A DNA stretch of 64,000 nt, from assembly GCF_036417845.1 (NCBI RefSeq), contig NC_090016.1:62001-126000 (forward strand), given 5' to 3'. Positions 21,898 through 33,800 of the stretch are shown here, piece after piece (position 1 is the stretch's first letter; every line of letters starts with the position of its first letter). Source of the stretch: Apteryx mantelli (taxonomy: Eukaryota > Chordata > Aves > Apterygiformes > Apterygidae). Both the position numbers and the translations under genes were made by a program. The notes beneath the pieces were generated by a model. It was not told where the DNA came from. It saw only the letters and a program-made list of their open reading frames with translations, and made no database searches.

Positions 21898-24800
21898 TCA
21901 GGCGCGGGGGGGCGGCGCCGTGGGGCCCTCGAGGAGCTGCTGGGCGAAGGCCTGTTCCAGCTGGGGGGGGACGACAAGGGGGTCAGTGGGGCTGGGGCTG
22001 CCCCATAGCTGCCCCCCGTCCGCCCCTGCTGCCCCCCAGCTGCCCGTAGCCGGTCCGGCTGCCCCCCAGTCACCCTCTTCTGCCCCATAGCTGCCCCCTT
22101 CTGCCCCCCAGCTGCTCCCGCTGCCCCCTATCTCCCCTTTTCTGCCCCACAGCTGCCCCATAGCCTGCTAATCTGCCCCATAGCCCCCCCTTCTGCCCCA
22201 TATCGGCCCCTTTCTGCCCCCTAGTGGCCCCATAGCCCCCCCTAGTTGCCCGTTTCTGCCCCACAGCTGCCCCACAGCCCACCCATCTGCCCCATATCTG
22301 CCTCTTTCTGCCCCCAGCTGCCCCATAGCCCCACCACCACCCCATAGCCGCCCCCCAGCTGCCCTCTATCTGCTCTCTCTGCCCCATAGCTGCCCCATAG
22401 CCTGCCAATCTGCCCCACATCGGGCCCTGGATCCGCCCCAGCTGCCCCCTTCAGCCCCATAAGTAGCACCCTGTGCCCCATAGCTGCCCCATAGCCCCCC
22501 CCACCGCCCCATAGCCCCCCCACTGCCCCATAGCCGCCCCCCAGCTGCCCTCTATCTGCTTCCTCTGCCCTATAGCCTGCCAATCTGCCCCATAGCCCAC
22601 CTGTCTGCCCCACATCGGGCCCCGGATCCGCCCCAGCTGCCCCCTTCAGCCCCATAAGTGGCACCCCGTGCCCCACAGCCGCCCCACAGCCGCCCCATAG
22701 CCCCCCCATAGCCCCCCCACTGCCCCATAGCCGCCCCACAGCTGCCCTCTATCTGCTCCCTCTGCCCCATAGCTGCCCCATAGCCGCCCCCACCACCCCA
22801 TAGCCCCCCCACTGCCCCATAGCTGCCCCCCAGCTGCCCTGTATCTGCTTCCTCTGCCCTATAGCCTGCCCATGTGCCCCATAGCCCACCCGTCTGCCCC
22901 ACGTCGGGCCCCAGATCCGCCCCAGCTGCCCTCTTCAGCCCCATAAGTGGCACCCCGTGCCCCATAGCTGCCCCACAGCCCCCCCATCTGCCCCATAAAC
23001 CCCCCCATAGCCCCCCCATCTGCCCCATAACCCACCCGCCTGCCCCACATCGGGCCCCGGATCCGCCCCAGCTGCCCCCTTCAGCCCCATAAGTGGCACC
23101 CTGCGCCCCATAGCCGTCCCACGGCCGCCCCACGGCCGCCCCACCTGCAGCACGAGGGCGCCGCGCTCGGGCCCCTCGCCGGCGCCCAGCTCCCGCCCCA
23201 CGGCCAAGGTGACCCGCGCCGGGGGGCAGGGCCCCAGCCCCGCTCGGTGCTGCGCCGCCTCTGCCGGGGGGGGGGGGGGGGGGAGACAAAAAACAAACAC
23301 ACCCGCCGTGGGGCAGCAGCACCCGCCGTGGGGCAGCAGCACCCGCCGCCGTGGGGCAGCGGATCGAGGGGGGGAAAAAAGGGGGGGGGGGGGCTCACCT
23401 TGGCGGAAGCGCTGCGCGTCGAACACCTGCACCACGGCGCCGCGCTCCAGGGGGCCGCCGTGGGGCTGGGGGGGCTCAGCGCCGCCGCCGTCGCCGTGGG
23501 GCTCGGCACCGCCGCCGCCGTGGGGCAGGGGGGGGGCGCAGTAGACGGGCGCTTCGCCCCGGTGCCGCACGAAAAGGCCCCGGGCGCTGCTGGCTACCAG
23601 CAAGCCGGGCCGCAGGCCGGCCAGCAGCTGCCCCACGGCGTTGGCGTTGTTGCCCCCCACGGCGGCGGCGGCGCTGCCCCACGGCGCCTCGGGGCGGGGC
23701 AGCAGCAGGCGGGGCAGCAGCGCCCCCCCCGGCGGCGGCGGCGGCCCCGGGGGGCCGGGGGGGCTCAGCAGGTAGTCGCCGGGCGGCAGCCAACCCCGCC
23801 AAGCCAGCGACCCCCCCAGCCACAGGCGCAGCCCCAGCGCCGCCCCCCCTGCCAGGGGTGGAGGGGGCGGGGTTAGCGCGGGGGGCGGGGTCAGGGCGGG
23901 GGGCGGGGTTAGCGCGGGGGGCGGGGTCAATGTGGCAGGGTTAGTGTAGGAGGGGCTGGGGGTTGGGACCGGGCTGCGGAGGCCAGGTGGGGCTGGGGGC
24001 GGGGCTTGGCTCTAGTGGGGGCGTGGCCAGCGTTGGGGGGGTTGGGACAGGGCTGGGGGTGGGGCTTGGCTGGGTTAGGGGCGGGGCCAGGGCTGGGGCG
24101 GAGCCTGGCTCTAGTTGGGGGAGGGGCCAGTGTTGGGGGTTGGGACAGGGCTGGGGGTGGGGCTAAGGTGGGCTGGGGGCGGGGCCAGACTGGGCGAGGG
24201 GTGGGGCCACAGTGAGGGCCAGGCTGGGCTGGGGGGCGGGGCCAGGGCTGGGGCGGAGCCTGGCTCTAGTTGAGGGGGGGGCCAGTGTTGGGGGTTGGGA
24301 CAGGGCTGGGGGCGGGGCTGGCCGTACTGGGGGCGGGGCCAGGGCTGGGGGCAGGGCCTGGTTGTGCTGGGGGTGGGGCTAAGGTGGGCTGGGGGCGGGG
24401 CCAGGTTGGGCTAGGGGCGGGGCCATAGTGGGGGCCAGGCTGGGGGCAGGGCCACGGCTGGGTCAGCCCTGGGGGCGGGGCTACACCGTGCTGGGGGCGG
24501 GGCCAATGCTGGGGAGCAGCGGGGCCACAGTGGGGGTGGTGGGCTGGGGGGCGGGGGCCGGGCTGGGGGCGGGGCCAGGCCACAGTGGGGGGGTGTGGCC
24601 AGGGCAGGCCGACCCTGGGGGCGGGGCTTAGGGTGGGGCGGGGCTCTGGGGCGGGGGCGGGGCTTACCCTGGGCGGGGGGGAGGGGCTCCAAGCTCTCCA
24701 TGACGATGTCAAAGTTGGGCGGGGCCGGGGGCGGGGCCGGGGCTGGGGAGGGCGGGGTCAGGCCCACGGCGCCCCACCCCCCCACAACTGCCCCCCGACC

Positions 24801-27800
24801 CCTAACTGCCCCCCCGAGCGCCCTCCCCGCCCCCGCAACCGCCCCCCCGACCCCTAACTGCCCCCCGAGCGCCCTCCCCACCCCCGCAACTGCCCCCCCG
24901 ACCCCTAACTGCCCCCCGAGCGCCCTCCCCACCCCCACAACTGCCCCCCCGACCCCTAACTGCCCCCCGAGCGCCCTCCCCACCCCCGCAACCGCCCCCC
25001 CAGCCCCATAACTGCCCCCCCAGCCCCCTAACTGCCCCCTCAGCCCCACAACTGCCCCCCGAGCGCCCTCCCCACCCCCGCAACTGCCCCCCGACCCCTA
25101 ACTGCCCCCCGAGCGCCCTCCCCACCCCCACAACCGCCCCCCCAGCCCCACAACTGCCCCCCGAGCGCCCTCCCCACCCCCGCAACTGCCCCCCGACCCC
25201 TAACTGCCCCCCGAGCGCCCTCCCCACCCCCACAACCGCCCCCCCAGCCCCACAACTGCCCCCCGAGCGCCTCCCCACCCCCACAACCGCCCCCCCGACC
25301 CCTAACTGCCCCCCGAGCGCCCTCCCCACCCCCACAACTGCCCCCCGACCCCTAACTGCCCCCCGAGCGCCCTCCCCACCCCCACAACCGCCCCCCCAGC
25401 CCCACAACTGCCCCCCGAGCGCCCTCCCCACCCCCGCAACTGCCCCCCGACCCCTAACTGCCCCCCGAGCGCCCTCCCCACCCCCACAACCGCCCCCCCA
25501 GCCCCACAACTGCCCCCCGAGCGCCCTCCCCACCCCCACAACTGCCCCCCGACCCCTAACTGCCCCCCGAGCGCCCTCCCCACCCCCACAACTGCCCCCC
25601 GACCCCTAACTGCCCCCCGAGCGCCCTCCCCACCCCCACAACCGCCCCCCCAGCCCCACAACTGCCCCCCGAGCGCCCTCCCCACCCCCACAACCGCCCC
25701 CCCGACCCCTAACTGCCCCCCGAGCGCCCTCCCCACCCCCACAACTGCCCCCCGACCCCTAACTGCCCCCCGAGCGCCCTCCCCACCCCCACAACCGCCC
25801 CCCCAGCCCCACAACTGCCCCCCGAGCGCCCTCCCCACCCCCGCAACTGCCCCCCGACCCCTAACTGCCCCCCGAGCGCCCTCCCCACCCCCACAACCGC
25901 CCCCCCAGCCCCACAACTGCCCCCCGAGCGCCCTCCCCACCCCCGCAACTGCCCCCCCGACCCCTAACTGCCCCCCCGAGCGCCCTCCCCACCCCCACAA
26001 CCGCCCCCCCAGCCCCACAACTGCCCCCCGAGCGCCCTCCCCACCCCCGCAACTGCCCCCCGACCCCTAACTGCCCCCCAAGCGCCCTCCCCACCCCCAC
26101 AACCGCCCCCCCGACCCCTAACTGCCCCCCGAGCGCCCTCCCCACCCCCACAACCACCCCCCCGACCCCTAACTGCCCCCCGAGCGCCCTCCCCACCCCC
26201 ACAACCGCCCCCCCAGCCCCACAACTGCCCCCCGAGCGCCCTCCCCACCCCCGCAACTGCCCCCCGACCCCTAACTGCCCCCCAAGCGCCCTCCCCACCC
26301 CCACAACCGCCCCCCCCGACCCCTAACTGCCCCCCGAGCGCCCTCCCCACCCCCACAACCGCCCCCCCAGCCCCACAACTGCCCCCCGAGCGCCCTCCCC
26401 ACCCCCGCAACTGCCCCCCGACCCCTAACTGCCCCCCCGAGCGCCCTCCCCACCCCCGCAACTGCCCCCCGACCCCTAACTGCCCCCCCGAGCGCCCTCC
26501 CCACCCCCGCAACCGCCCCCCCAACCCCTAACTGCCCCCCGAGCGCCCTCCCCACCCCCACAACTGCCCCCCCGACCCCTAACTGCCCCCCGAGCGCCCT
26601 CCCCACCCCCACAACCGCCCCCCCGACCCCTAACTGCCCCCCGAGCGCCCTCCCCACCCCCGCAACTGCCCCCGACCCCTAACTGCCCCCCGAGCGCCCT
26701 CCCCACCCCCGCAACTGCCCCCCGACCCCTAACTGCCCCCCGAGCGCCCTCCCCACCCCCACAACTGCCCCCCCAGCCCCACAACTGCCCCCCGAGCGCC
26801 CTCCCCACCCCCACAACTGCCCCCCCAGCCCCACAACTGCCCCCCGGTTGCCCCCCCCCAGCTCTCACGAGGGGCCCAGGCGTCCGGGGGGGGCTCCGCG
26901 GCCTCGGCGTCATCGGGGCTGGGGGACGGTGCCTGGGGGGGCAGAGAGCGGCCGTGGGGGGGGGGGGACCCTGCCCCACACCTGCCCCCTAACTGCCCCC
27001 CACCTGCCCCCCCACCCCCTAACTGCCCCCACCTGCCCCCTAACTGCCCCCCCACCTCCCGCCCGGCCCCCCAACTGCCCCCCCCGCCCCACCTACCGCC
27101 TCGCCGTGGGGCTGGGGGTCGGCGGCCGCTTCCGGGGGGGTCGTCGCCGGGGGGCTGGAGCCGGACTCCTGCCGGGGGCGGGGCCCAGCGCGCCGGGGGG
27201 GCGGCCCAGCTGCGGGCACCCGGACGCCTGGGTCCTTCCCTTGCCCGGACGCCTGGGCCCCTTTTCCCAGACGCCTGGGCCCCTTTTCCCAGACACCTGG
27301 GCCCCTTTTCCCAGACACCTGGGCCCCTTCCCCGGACGCCTGGGCCCCTTCCCCGGACACCTGGGCCCCTTCCCGGACGCCTGGGCCCCTTCCCGGACGC
27401 CTGGGCCCCTTCACCCGGACGCCTGGGCCCCTTTTCCCAAACACCTGGGCCCCTTTTCCCAGACGCCTGGGCCCCTTTTCCCAGACACCTGGGCCCCTTC
27501 CCCGGACGCCTGGGCCCCTTCCCGGACGCCTGGGCCCCTCCCCCATGCACCTGGGCCCCGGGGGGGGGGGGGCGGGGCTGCCGCCGTTGGGGGGCGGGGC
27601 AGGGGGCGTGGCTCACCGCGGGGGGCGGGGCCGGGCAGGAGGCGGTACACCTTGTAGGGGTGGGGCCCGTCGAGGCGGGAGCGTTCGGGCACCTCGGCGA
27701 ACTCGGGGCTCTTGTTGAGGGCGCAGCGGAGGCGGGTCTTGCAGCCGGCGGGGTCGGGCGGCGCCCCGGGGCGGAGCTTGCCCTTGAACTCCGCCCACGC

Positions 27801-28974
27801 CTGCGCGACACGCCCCCACGACACGCTAAGCACACGCTAAGGAGCCGCCGCGCCGCACACGGAGGCGTCGCGGGGGACACGTGCCGCACGGACGCAGGTA
27901 ACGGGGTCTGGGGAGCCCCGGGGCGGAGCTTGATCTTAGGCTCCGCCCCCACGACACGCTAAGGACATGCTAAGGACACACTAAGGACATGCTAAGGACA
28001 CACTAAGGACATGCTAAGGACCTGCTAAGGACCAGCCGCACCGGACATGGAGGCGTCATGGGGGACATGTGCTGCGTGGACGCAGGTAACGGGGTCTTGG
28101 CGCCCCGGGGCGGAGCTTGATCTTAGGCTCCGCCCCCACGACACGCTAAGGACATGCTAAGGACACGCTAAGGACGCGCCACGCCGGACACAGAGGTGTC
28201 GCGGGTGACACGTGCTGCGCGGACGCAGGTAACAGGGTCTTGGCGCCCTGGGGCGGAGCTTGATCTTAGACTCCGCCCCCAACATGCTAAGGACACGCTA
28301 AGGACACGCCAGGGGCGCCACTCATGCACACACCACCTCCATGTTACGTGTGCATGTCAGTACTGTCACTAGTATGTGCCTGAAGCGTAGCTACGATGCG
28401 TTAGCATGTCGTTAGCATGTCGTTAGCATGTTGTCTCAGCTGCTTAGCATGTGGTTAGCATGTAGTTAGCATGTTTATGCGTGTTGTTAGCGTGTTTTGG
28501 CGCGTTCCCACCTGGAAGAAGGCGGCGTCGCGGGGGCCGCGGTCCCGCTCACCGTCGCCGCGCCGGGACAACCCCCACCCCCCGCGGCTTAGCGTGTCGT
28601 TAGCGTGTCGCTAGCGTGTTTACGCGTGTCGTTAGCGTGTCTTTAGCGTGTTCCGGCGCGTTCCCACCTGGAAGAAGGCGGCGTCGCGGGGGCCGCGGTC
28701 CCGCTTGCCGGCGCCGCGCCGGGACAACCCCCACCCCCCGCGGCTTAGCGTGTCGCTAGCGTGTTTATGCATGTTTTTAGCGTGTCACTGGCGTGTTCCG
28801 GCGCGTCCCCACCTGGAAGAAGGCGGCGTCGCGGGGGCCGTGGTCCTGCTTGCCGGCGTGCTTCCAGGGGATGCGCACGGCGCTCCGCGCCCCGTCGTCC
28901 CACTCGAGCCCGGCGAAGCGGCCGCTCTCCACTTGCGCCACCAGCCAGGGACGAAGGCGCCGGCGACCCGACAT
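21898..28974 (-). CDS. IRF9: Interferon regulatory factor 9, 8 coding exons
   Basis: IRF9 is the DNA-binding subunit of ISGF3; it joins STAT1-STAT2 and binds ISREs in type I and III interferon responses. Exons are 28974-28813, 27800-27617, 27168-27097, 26932-26869, 24742-24668, 23848-23399, 23260-23145 and 21960-21898, about 395 aa (human 393). The DNA-binding domain (exons 1-2) has QVESGRF, IPWKHAGKQD, DAAFFQAWAEFKGK and KTRLRCALNKSPEF. The association domain has GLLVASSARGLFVRHRG, matching human GILVASNPRGLFVQRL, and ends LEQAFAQQLLEG against human MEQAFARYLLEQ. These two blocks separate IRF9 from other IRFs. Exon 4 reads in phase with exon 3 frame ESGSS...GEA, but exon 2 ends one base out of phase, so one base is wrong or splicing differs there. 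It sits head-to-tail behind RNF31, as in mammals. Confidence 0.95.
21990..23140. repeat. Array, core CCCCATAGCTGCCCC
   Basis: Short units in longer blocks (TCGGGCCCCGGATCCGCCCC recurs) in the last IRF9 intron. Same GCCCCATAG family as arrays in OXA1L and RNF31. Confidence 0.9.
23145..23848 (-). other. IRF9: IRF9 IRF-association domain exons (6 and 7)
   Basis: Exon 6 (450 nt) begins GGAALGLRLWLGGSLAWRG and carries GLLVASSARGLFVRHRG, then a coding repeat (PHGGGG, PHGDGG, PHGG) not in the human protein as I recall it, then VVQVFDAQRF. Exon 7 continues PARVTLAVGRELG, aligning with human PPKFQVTLNFWEE. The domain mediates STAT2 binding in the family. Confidence 0.9.
23860..24660. repeat. Array, core GGGGCGGGGCCAGGGCTGG
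   Basis: Degenerate G-rich units in IRF9 intron 5 with GTTGGGACAGGGCTGGG blocks. Confidence 0.85.
24790..26860. repeat. Homogeneous 51-bp family array, core CCCGAGCGCCCTCCCC
   Basis: About forty units, each with CTAACTGCCCC or CCACAACTGCCCC beside the core. Very little divergence, so recent expansion or active homogenisation. Fills IRF9 intron 4. Confidence 0.95.
26869..26932 (-). other. IRF9: IRF9 linker exon containing a minisatellite unit
   Basis: Codes APSPSPDDAEAAEPPPDAWAP. The last part is one perfect unit of the window-wide minisatellite (CCGGACGCCTGGGCCCC on the coding strand), directly abutting the GTGAGA donor. Confidence 0.8.
27220..27560. repeat. Minisatellite CCGGACGCCTGGGCCCC, IRF9 intron 2
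   Basis: About eighteen units, opposite in orientation to the single unit inside the neighbouring IRF9 exon 26869-26932. Confidence 0.95.
27617..28974 (-). other. IRF9: IRF9 DNA-binding domain exons (1 and 2)
   Basis: The two exons code about 115 residues, the usual IRF domain length. Four of the five family tryptophans are visible: W in RPWLV, LEWDD, IPWKH and AWAEF. The fifth position, usually TWKTRLR, reads GCKTRLR here. KTRLRCALNKS is the recognition helix region. The start ATG at 28974 follows GGCGGCGGCC and gives MSGRRRLRPW; in human the protein begins MASGRARCTRKLRNW, a good fit. Confidence 0.93.
27801..28802. repeat. IRF9 intron 1 array with partial copies of both flanking exons
   Basis: Left part: three copies (27911-27960, 28101-28150, 28241-28288) of the start of exon 2, without its acceptor. 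Right part: two copies (28503-28550, 28658-28715) of the end of exon 1 with its GTGGGA donor, period about 150 bp. Between them lie CACGCTAAGGACA and GTTAGCATGT repeats. Confidence 0.88.
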
Positions 28975-29034
28975 GGCCGCCGCCACCCGTCACCTTCCTG
29001 CCCCACGGCGACCGCGCAGGGGTCAGTACACGCG

Positions 29035-30330
29035 TGTGGGGGGGGACGTGGGGGACACGCGGGGGACGTGGGGGGACGTGGGAACATGGAGGACGCGGGA
29101 ACGTGGACACGGGGGGACACCAGGACATGGAGGACGTGGGATATGGGGGGACATAGGACATGGAGACACACGTGACATGGAGGGACATGGGACACGGGGG
29201 GACATGGGGACATGGAGGACGTGGGACATGGACGTGGGGGGACATGGGAACATGGAGGACGCGGGAACATGGACATGGGGGACACCAGGACATGGAGGAC
29301 GTGGGATATGGGGGGACATAGGACATGGGACACGGGGGGACATGGGAACATGGAGGACGCGGGAACATGGACATGGGGGACACCAGGACATGGAGGACAT
29401 GGGACATGGAGAACATAGAACATGGAGACACATGACATGGAGGGACGTGGGGGGACAGGGGACATGGAGGACATGGAGGACATGAGGCATGAAAGACATG
29501 GACATGGAGAACATGGGACATGGGGGACATGGGACGTGGACATGGGATATGGGACATGGGACATGAGGGGACATGGAGGGACGTGGGACATGGGACGTGG
29601 AGGGACATGGGGGGACATGGGATGTGGACATGGGACATGGGGGACACCAGGACATGGGACATGGGGGCACACGTGACAGGGAGGGACATGGGGGGTCATG
29701 GGACATGGACATGGAGGACATGGGACATGGAGGGACATGGACATGGAGAACATGGACATGGGACATGGGATGTGGGACATGGGGGGACATGTGACATGGA
29801 GGACATGGGACATGGACATGGACATGGAGAACATGGACATGGGACATTGGATGTGGGGGGACATGGGACATGGAGAGACGTGACATGGAGGGACATGGGG
29901 GGACATGGGACGTGGAGGGACATGGAAGACATGGGACATAGGACATGGGAAGTGGGGGGACATGGGACATGGAGGACATGGGACGTGGACATGGGACATG
30001 GGGGACACCAGGACATGGAGGGACATGGGACATGGGAGGACATGGGGGCACATGTGACAGGGAGGGACATGGGGGATCATGGGACATGGGGGACATGGGA
30101 TGTGAAGGGACATGGAGGGACATGGAAACACGGAGAACATGGGACATGCAGGGATATGGGACACGGAGGACATGGACATGGAGGACATGGGACATGGGGA
30201 CAGGGGGGGACATGGACATGGGACGTGGAGGACATGGGGACACCAGGACATGGGGATATTGGACATGGGGGACACGGGGATATGGGACATGGGGACACGG
30301 GGACACCAGGACATGGGGACACGGGGGGGG
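29035..30330. repeat. Array, core GGACATGGGGGACATGG
   Basis: 6-12 bp subunits (GGACAT, GGAGGACATG) in the presumed first intron of IRF9. It is open in several frames but is not coding. Confidence 0.93.
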
Positions 30331-30455
30331 GGGGGCGACATTAGGGACCCGGGGGCGCCACCACCACCTCCCCCCTCCCCCCCCCGCGGTGTCACCCCCC
30401 CCGTGACGTCACCGTCCCCCTGTGTGTCCCCCCCCCCCCCGGGTCCCCCCTTCAC

Positions 30456-30510
30456 CTCCTTCCTGCTGCCCCGCAGCCGCCGCGGCCGCTTCCTCGAAAT
30501 CACGTGACCG
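30456..30510 (-). promoter_or_regulatory. IRF9: IRF9 promoter: GAS-type site and E-box, with probable non-coding exon 1
   Basis: TTCCTCGAA at 30490-30498 fits the STAT site TTCNNNGAA and CACGTG lies at 30501-30506. A donor-like AGGAG|GTGAAG at about 30456 and an acceptor-like GGGGCAG at about 28998 would define a non-coding first exon, as in mammals. STAT control of IRF9 is known in mammals; the use of this site is inference. RNF31 ends about 0.15 kb upstream. Confidence 0.5.
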
Positions 30511-30638
30511 CCGCGCCGCGGGCCACGCCCACCCCCTTCCCCAGCAGGCCACGCCCCCACGACGGGCGGGGCCGCGAGCGCGGAGCGAGAAACCGCACGG
30601 AGACACATAGAGCTGAGGGGGGAGGGGGGGAGGCAGCT

Positions 30639-30644
30639 TTTATT
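30639..30644 (-). terminator. RNF31: Poly(A) signal of RNF31
   Basis: AATAAA on the minus strand, about 165 nt after the RNF31 stop codon and immediately upstream of the IRF9 promoter. Confidence 0.8.
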
Positions 30645-30808
30645 GAGCAGGAAGTAAACGGGGGGGGGGGGGGAAAGACCCCCAAATAAGGGAGAATTCG
30701 CCAAAAAGCATGTGGGATCCCCAAAACGGGGTGGGGGAACCCCAAAAACGGGGGGGAGGGGGACCCCAAAAGAGGATCCCCCCCCCCCCGCAAAACACAC
30801 AGTATCGG

Positions 30809-33800
30809 TCACTGCGGGCGGCGCGGCAGGGGGGCGGCAGGACCCAGCGGCGCCTCCTGGGCGAGACACTACGGGGAAGGGAAGGGGGGGCGTGGCTTGA
30901 GGCGCCCTTTGTCTCCCCCCCCCGTAGGCCACGCCCCCCCCTCTGCGCAAGCCATTGTCCCGCGCGGGCCACGCCCCCCCCTCCCCGCTAACCGTACTTC
31001 CTCCCTGCAGAGCGTACCCGCCGTGCGGGCCACGCCCCCGCCACTCAAGCCACGCCCCCTCAATGCAAAGTATACCCTGCGCGGCCACGCCCCCACCACG
31101 CAGGCAACGCCCCCCCTCAGTGCAAACTATACCTGCCACGGGCATGCCCTCCGCCGCTCAAGCCACGCCCCTGCCGTGCAAGCCACGCCCTCCATGCAAA
31201 CTATACCTGCCATGGGTGCCGCCCCCCGCGGTGCAGGCCACGCCCCCCTCAGTGCAAACTATACCCGCCATGGGCACACCCCTGTGGTGCAGGCCACGCC
31301 CCCCTCCACACAAACTATACCTGCCATGGGTGCTGCCCCCTGTGGTGCAGGCCACGCCCCCACCGCACAAACCACGCCCCCCAGTGCACACTGTACCTGC
31401 CACGGGCACGCCCCTGCCGCTCAAGCCACGCCCCCGCGGTGCAAGCCACGCCCCCCGTGCAAACTATACCCAATTCGGGGTGCGTTCCCCCGCCATGCAA
31501 AGCATCTGCGTGGCCACGCCCCCCGCGGCGCAGGCCACGCCCCCACCATGCAAACTATACCCACGTAGCCATGACTCCTGCTGCTCAAGCCACACCCCCA
31601 CCACACAAGCCACGCCCCCCTCTGTGCAAACTATACCTGCTGTGGGCATGCCCCTGTGGTGCAGGCCACGCCCCCGCGGTGCAAGCCACACCCCCTCAGT
31701 GCAAAATATACCCCCCACGGGCACACCCCTGCCGCTCAAGCCACGCCCCCTCGGCGCAAGCCACGCCCCCCTGCAGCGCAAACCCCACCCCGCCGCAGGC
31801 CCCGCCCACCGGCGCGGCGGAGGCCCCGCCCACCTGGAGGAGGCGGCGGCGGTAGGCGGCGGGGGGCTCGGCGGCGGCGCGGGGGGGCGGCGGCGCGGGC
31901 AGGTGGCGCTCGGCGGCGGCGCGCAGCTCCGGCAGCGAGTAGAGCGGCGCCGGGTCGAGGCGGCGCTCGTTGATGCGCCGCACCAGGTACTCCTTGTAGT
32001 GCGCCCTGGCGCGACGGGGGGACGGGGGGACCCCCAAAAACGGGGCGTGGGGGTGTGCGTGGGGGGGTCCAACCCCCCCGACTGACCCCGACACCCCCGG
32101 CTGACCCCAATACCACCCAAACACCCCCCCGCCACCCCCTGACTGACCCCAGCACCCACTAACTGACTCCGACACCCCTCCAACGGCCCCCCGACACCCC
32201 CCTGACTGACCCTGACACCTCCGACTGACCCCAACACCCTCTAAGTGACCCTGACACCCCCCGACTGACTCCGACACCCCTCTAACAGCCCCCCGACACC
32301 CACTGACTGACTCCGACAGCCCTCCAACGGCCCCCCGACACCCCCCTGACTGGCCCTGCCACCTCCGACTGACCCCAACACCCTCTAAGTGACCCTGACA
32401 CCCCCCGACTGACTCCAACACCCCTCTAACAGCCCCCCGGCACCCACTAACTGACTCCGACACCCCTCCAACGGCCCCCCGACACCCCCCTGACTGACCC
32501 TGACACCTCCGACTGACCCCAACACCCTCTAAGTGACCCTGACACCCCCCGACTGACTCCGACACCCCTCTAACAGCCCCCCGACACCCACTGACTGACT
32601 CCGACACCCCTCCAACGGCCCCCCGACACCCCCCTGACTGACCCTGACACCTCCGACTGACCCCAACACCCTCTAAGTGACCCTGACACCCCCCGACTGA
32701 CTCCAACACCCCTCTAACAGCCCCCCGGCACCCACTGACTGACTCCGACACCCCTCCAACGGCCCCCCGACACCCCCTGACTGGCCCTGCCACCTCCGAC
32801 TGACCCCAACACCCTCTAAGTGACCCTGACACCCCCCGACTGACTCCGACACCCCTCTAACAGCCCCCCGACACCCACTAACTGACTCCGACACCCCTCC
32901 AACGGCCCCCCGACACCCCCCTGACTGGCCCTGGCACCTCCGACTGACCCCAACACCCTCTAAGTGACCCTGACACCCCCCTGACGGACTCCGACACCCC
33001 TCTAACAGCCCCCCGACACCCCCCTGACTGATCCTGACACCCCCTGACTGACCCTGACACCCACTAACTGACTCCAACACCCCTCTAACGGCCCCCCGAC
33101 ACCCCCCTGACTGATCCTGACACCCCCTGACTGACCCTGACACCCACTAACTGACTCCAACACCCCTCTAACGGCCCCCCGACACCCCCCTGACTGACCC
33201 TGACACCCCCCGACTGACTCCAACACCCCTCTAACAGCCCCCCGGCACCCCCCTGACTGATCCTGACACCCCCTGACTGACCCTGACACCCACTAACTGA
33301 CTCCGACACCCCTCCAACGGCCCCCCGACACCCCCTGACTGACCCTGGCACCTCCGACTGACCCCAACACCCTCTAAGTGACCCTGACACCCCCCGACTG
33401 ACTCCGACACCCCTCTAACAGCCCCCCGGCACCCACTAACTGACTCCGACACCCCTCCAACGGCCCCCCGACACCCCCCTGACTGGCCCTGCCACCTCTG
33501 ACTGACCCCAACACCCTCTAAGTGACCCTGACACCCCCCGACTGACTCCAACACCCCTCTAACAGCCCCCCGGCACCCCCCGACTGACTCCAACACCCCT
33601 CTAACAGCCCCCCGGCACCCCCCTGACTGATCCTGACACCCCCTGACTAACCCCGACGCCCCCGATGGATCCCAAACGCCCAGCTGACCCCCAACACCCC
33701 CCCCCCGGCCCCAAACGCCCCCAAAGAGACCCAAATCCCCCCCCAGCTGACTGCTGATACCCCCTAATACCCCCAAATACCCCTTCTAGGGACCCCCAAA

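Noticed and set aside
24790-26860. CRISPR-like direct repeats
   Set aside because: Units are contiguous without unique spacers and the locus is a vertebrate intron.
28503-28715. Extra IRF9 exons
   Set aside because: They are partial copies of the exon 1 end with a donor but no acceptor, so they cannot be internal exons.
29023-30344. Histidine/methionine-rich open frames
   Set aside because: Made by GGACAT repeats in the presumed IRF9 first intron, with no start context, splice signals or homology.
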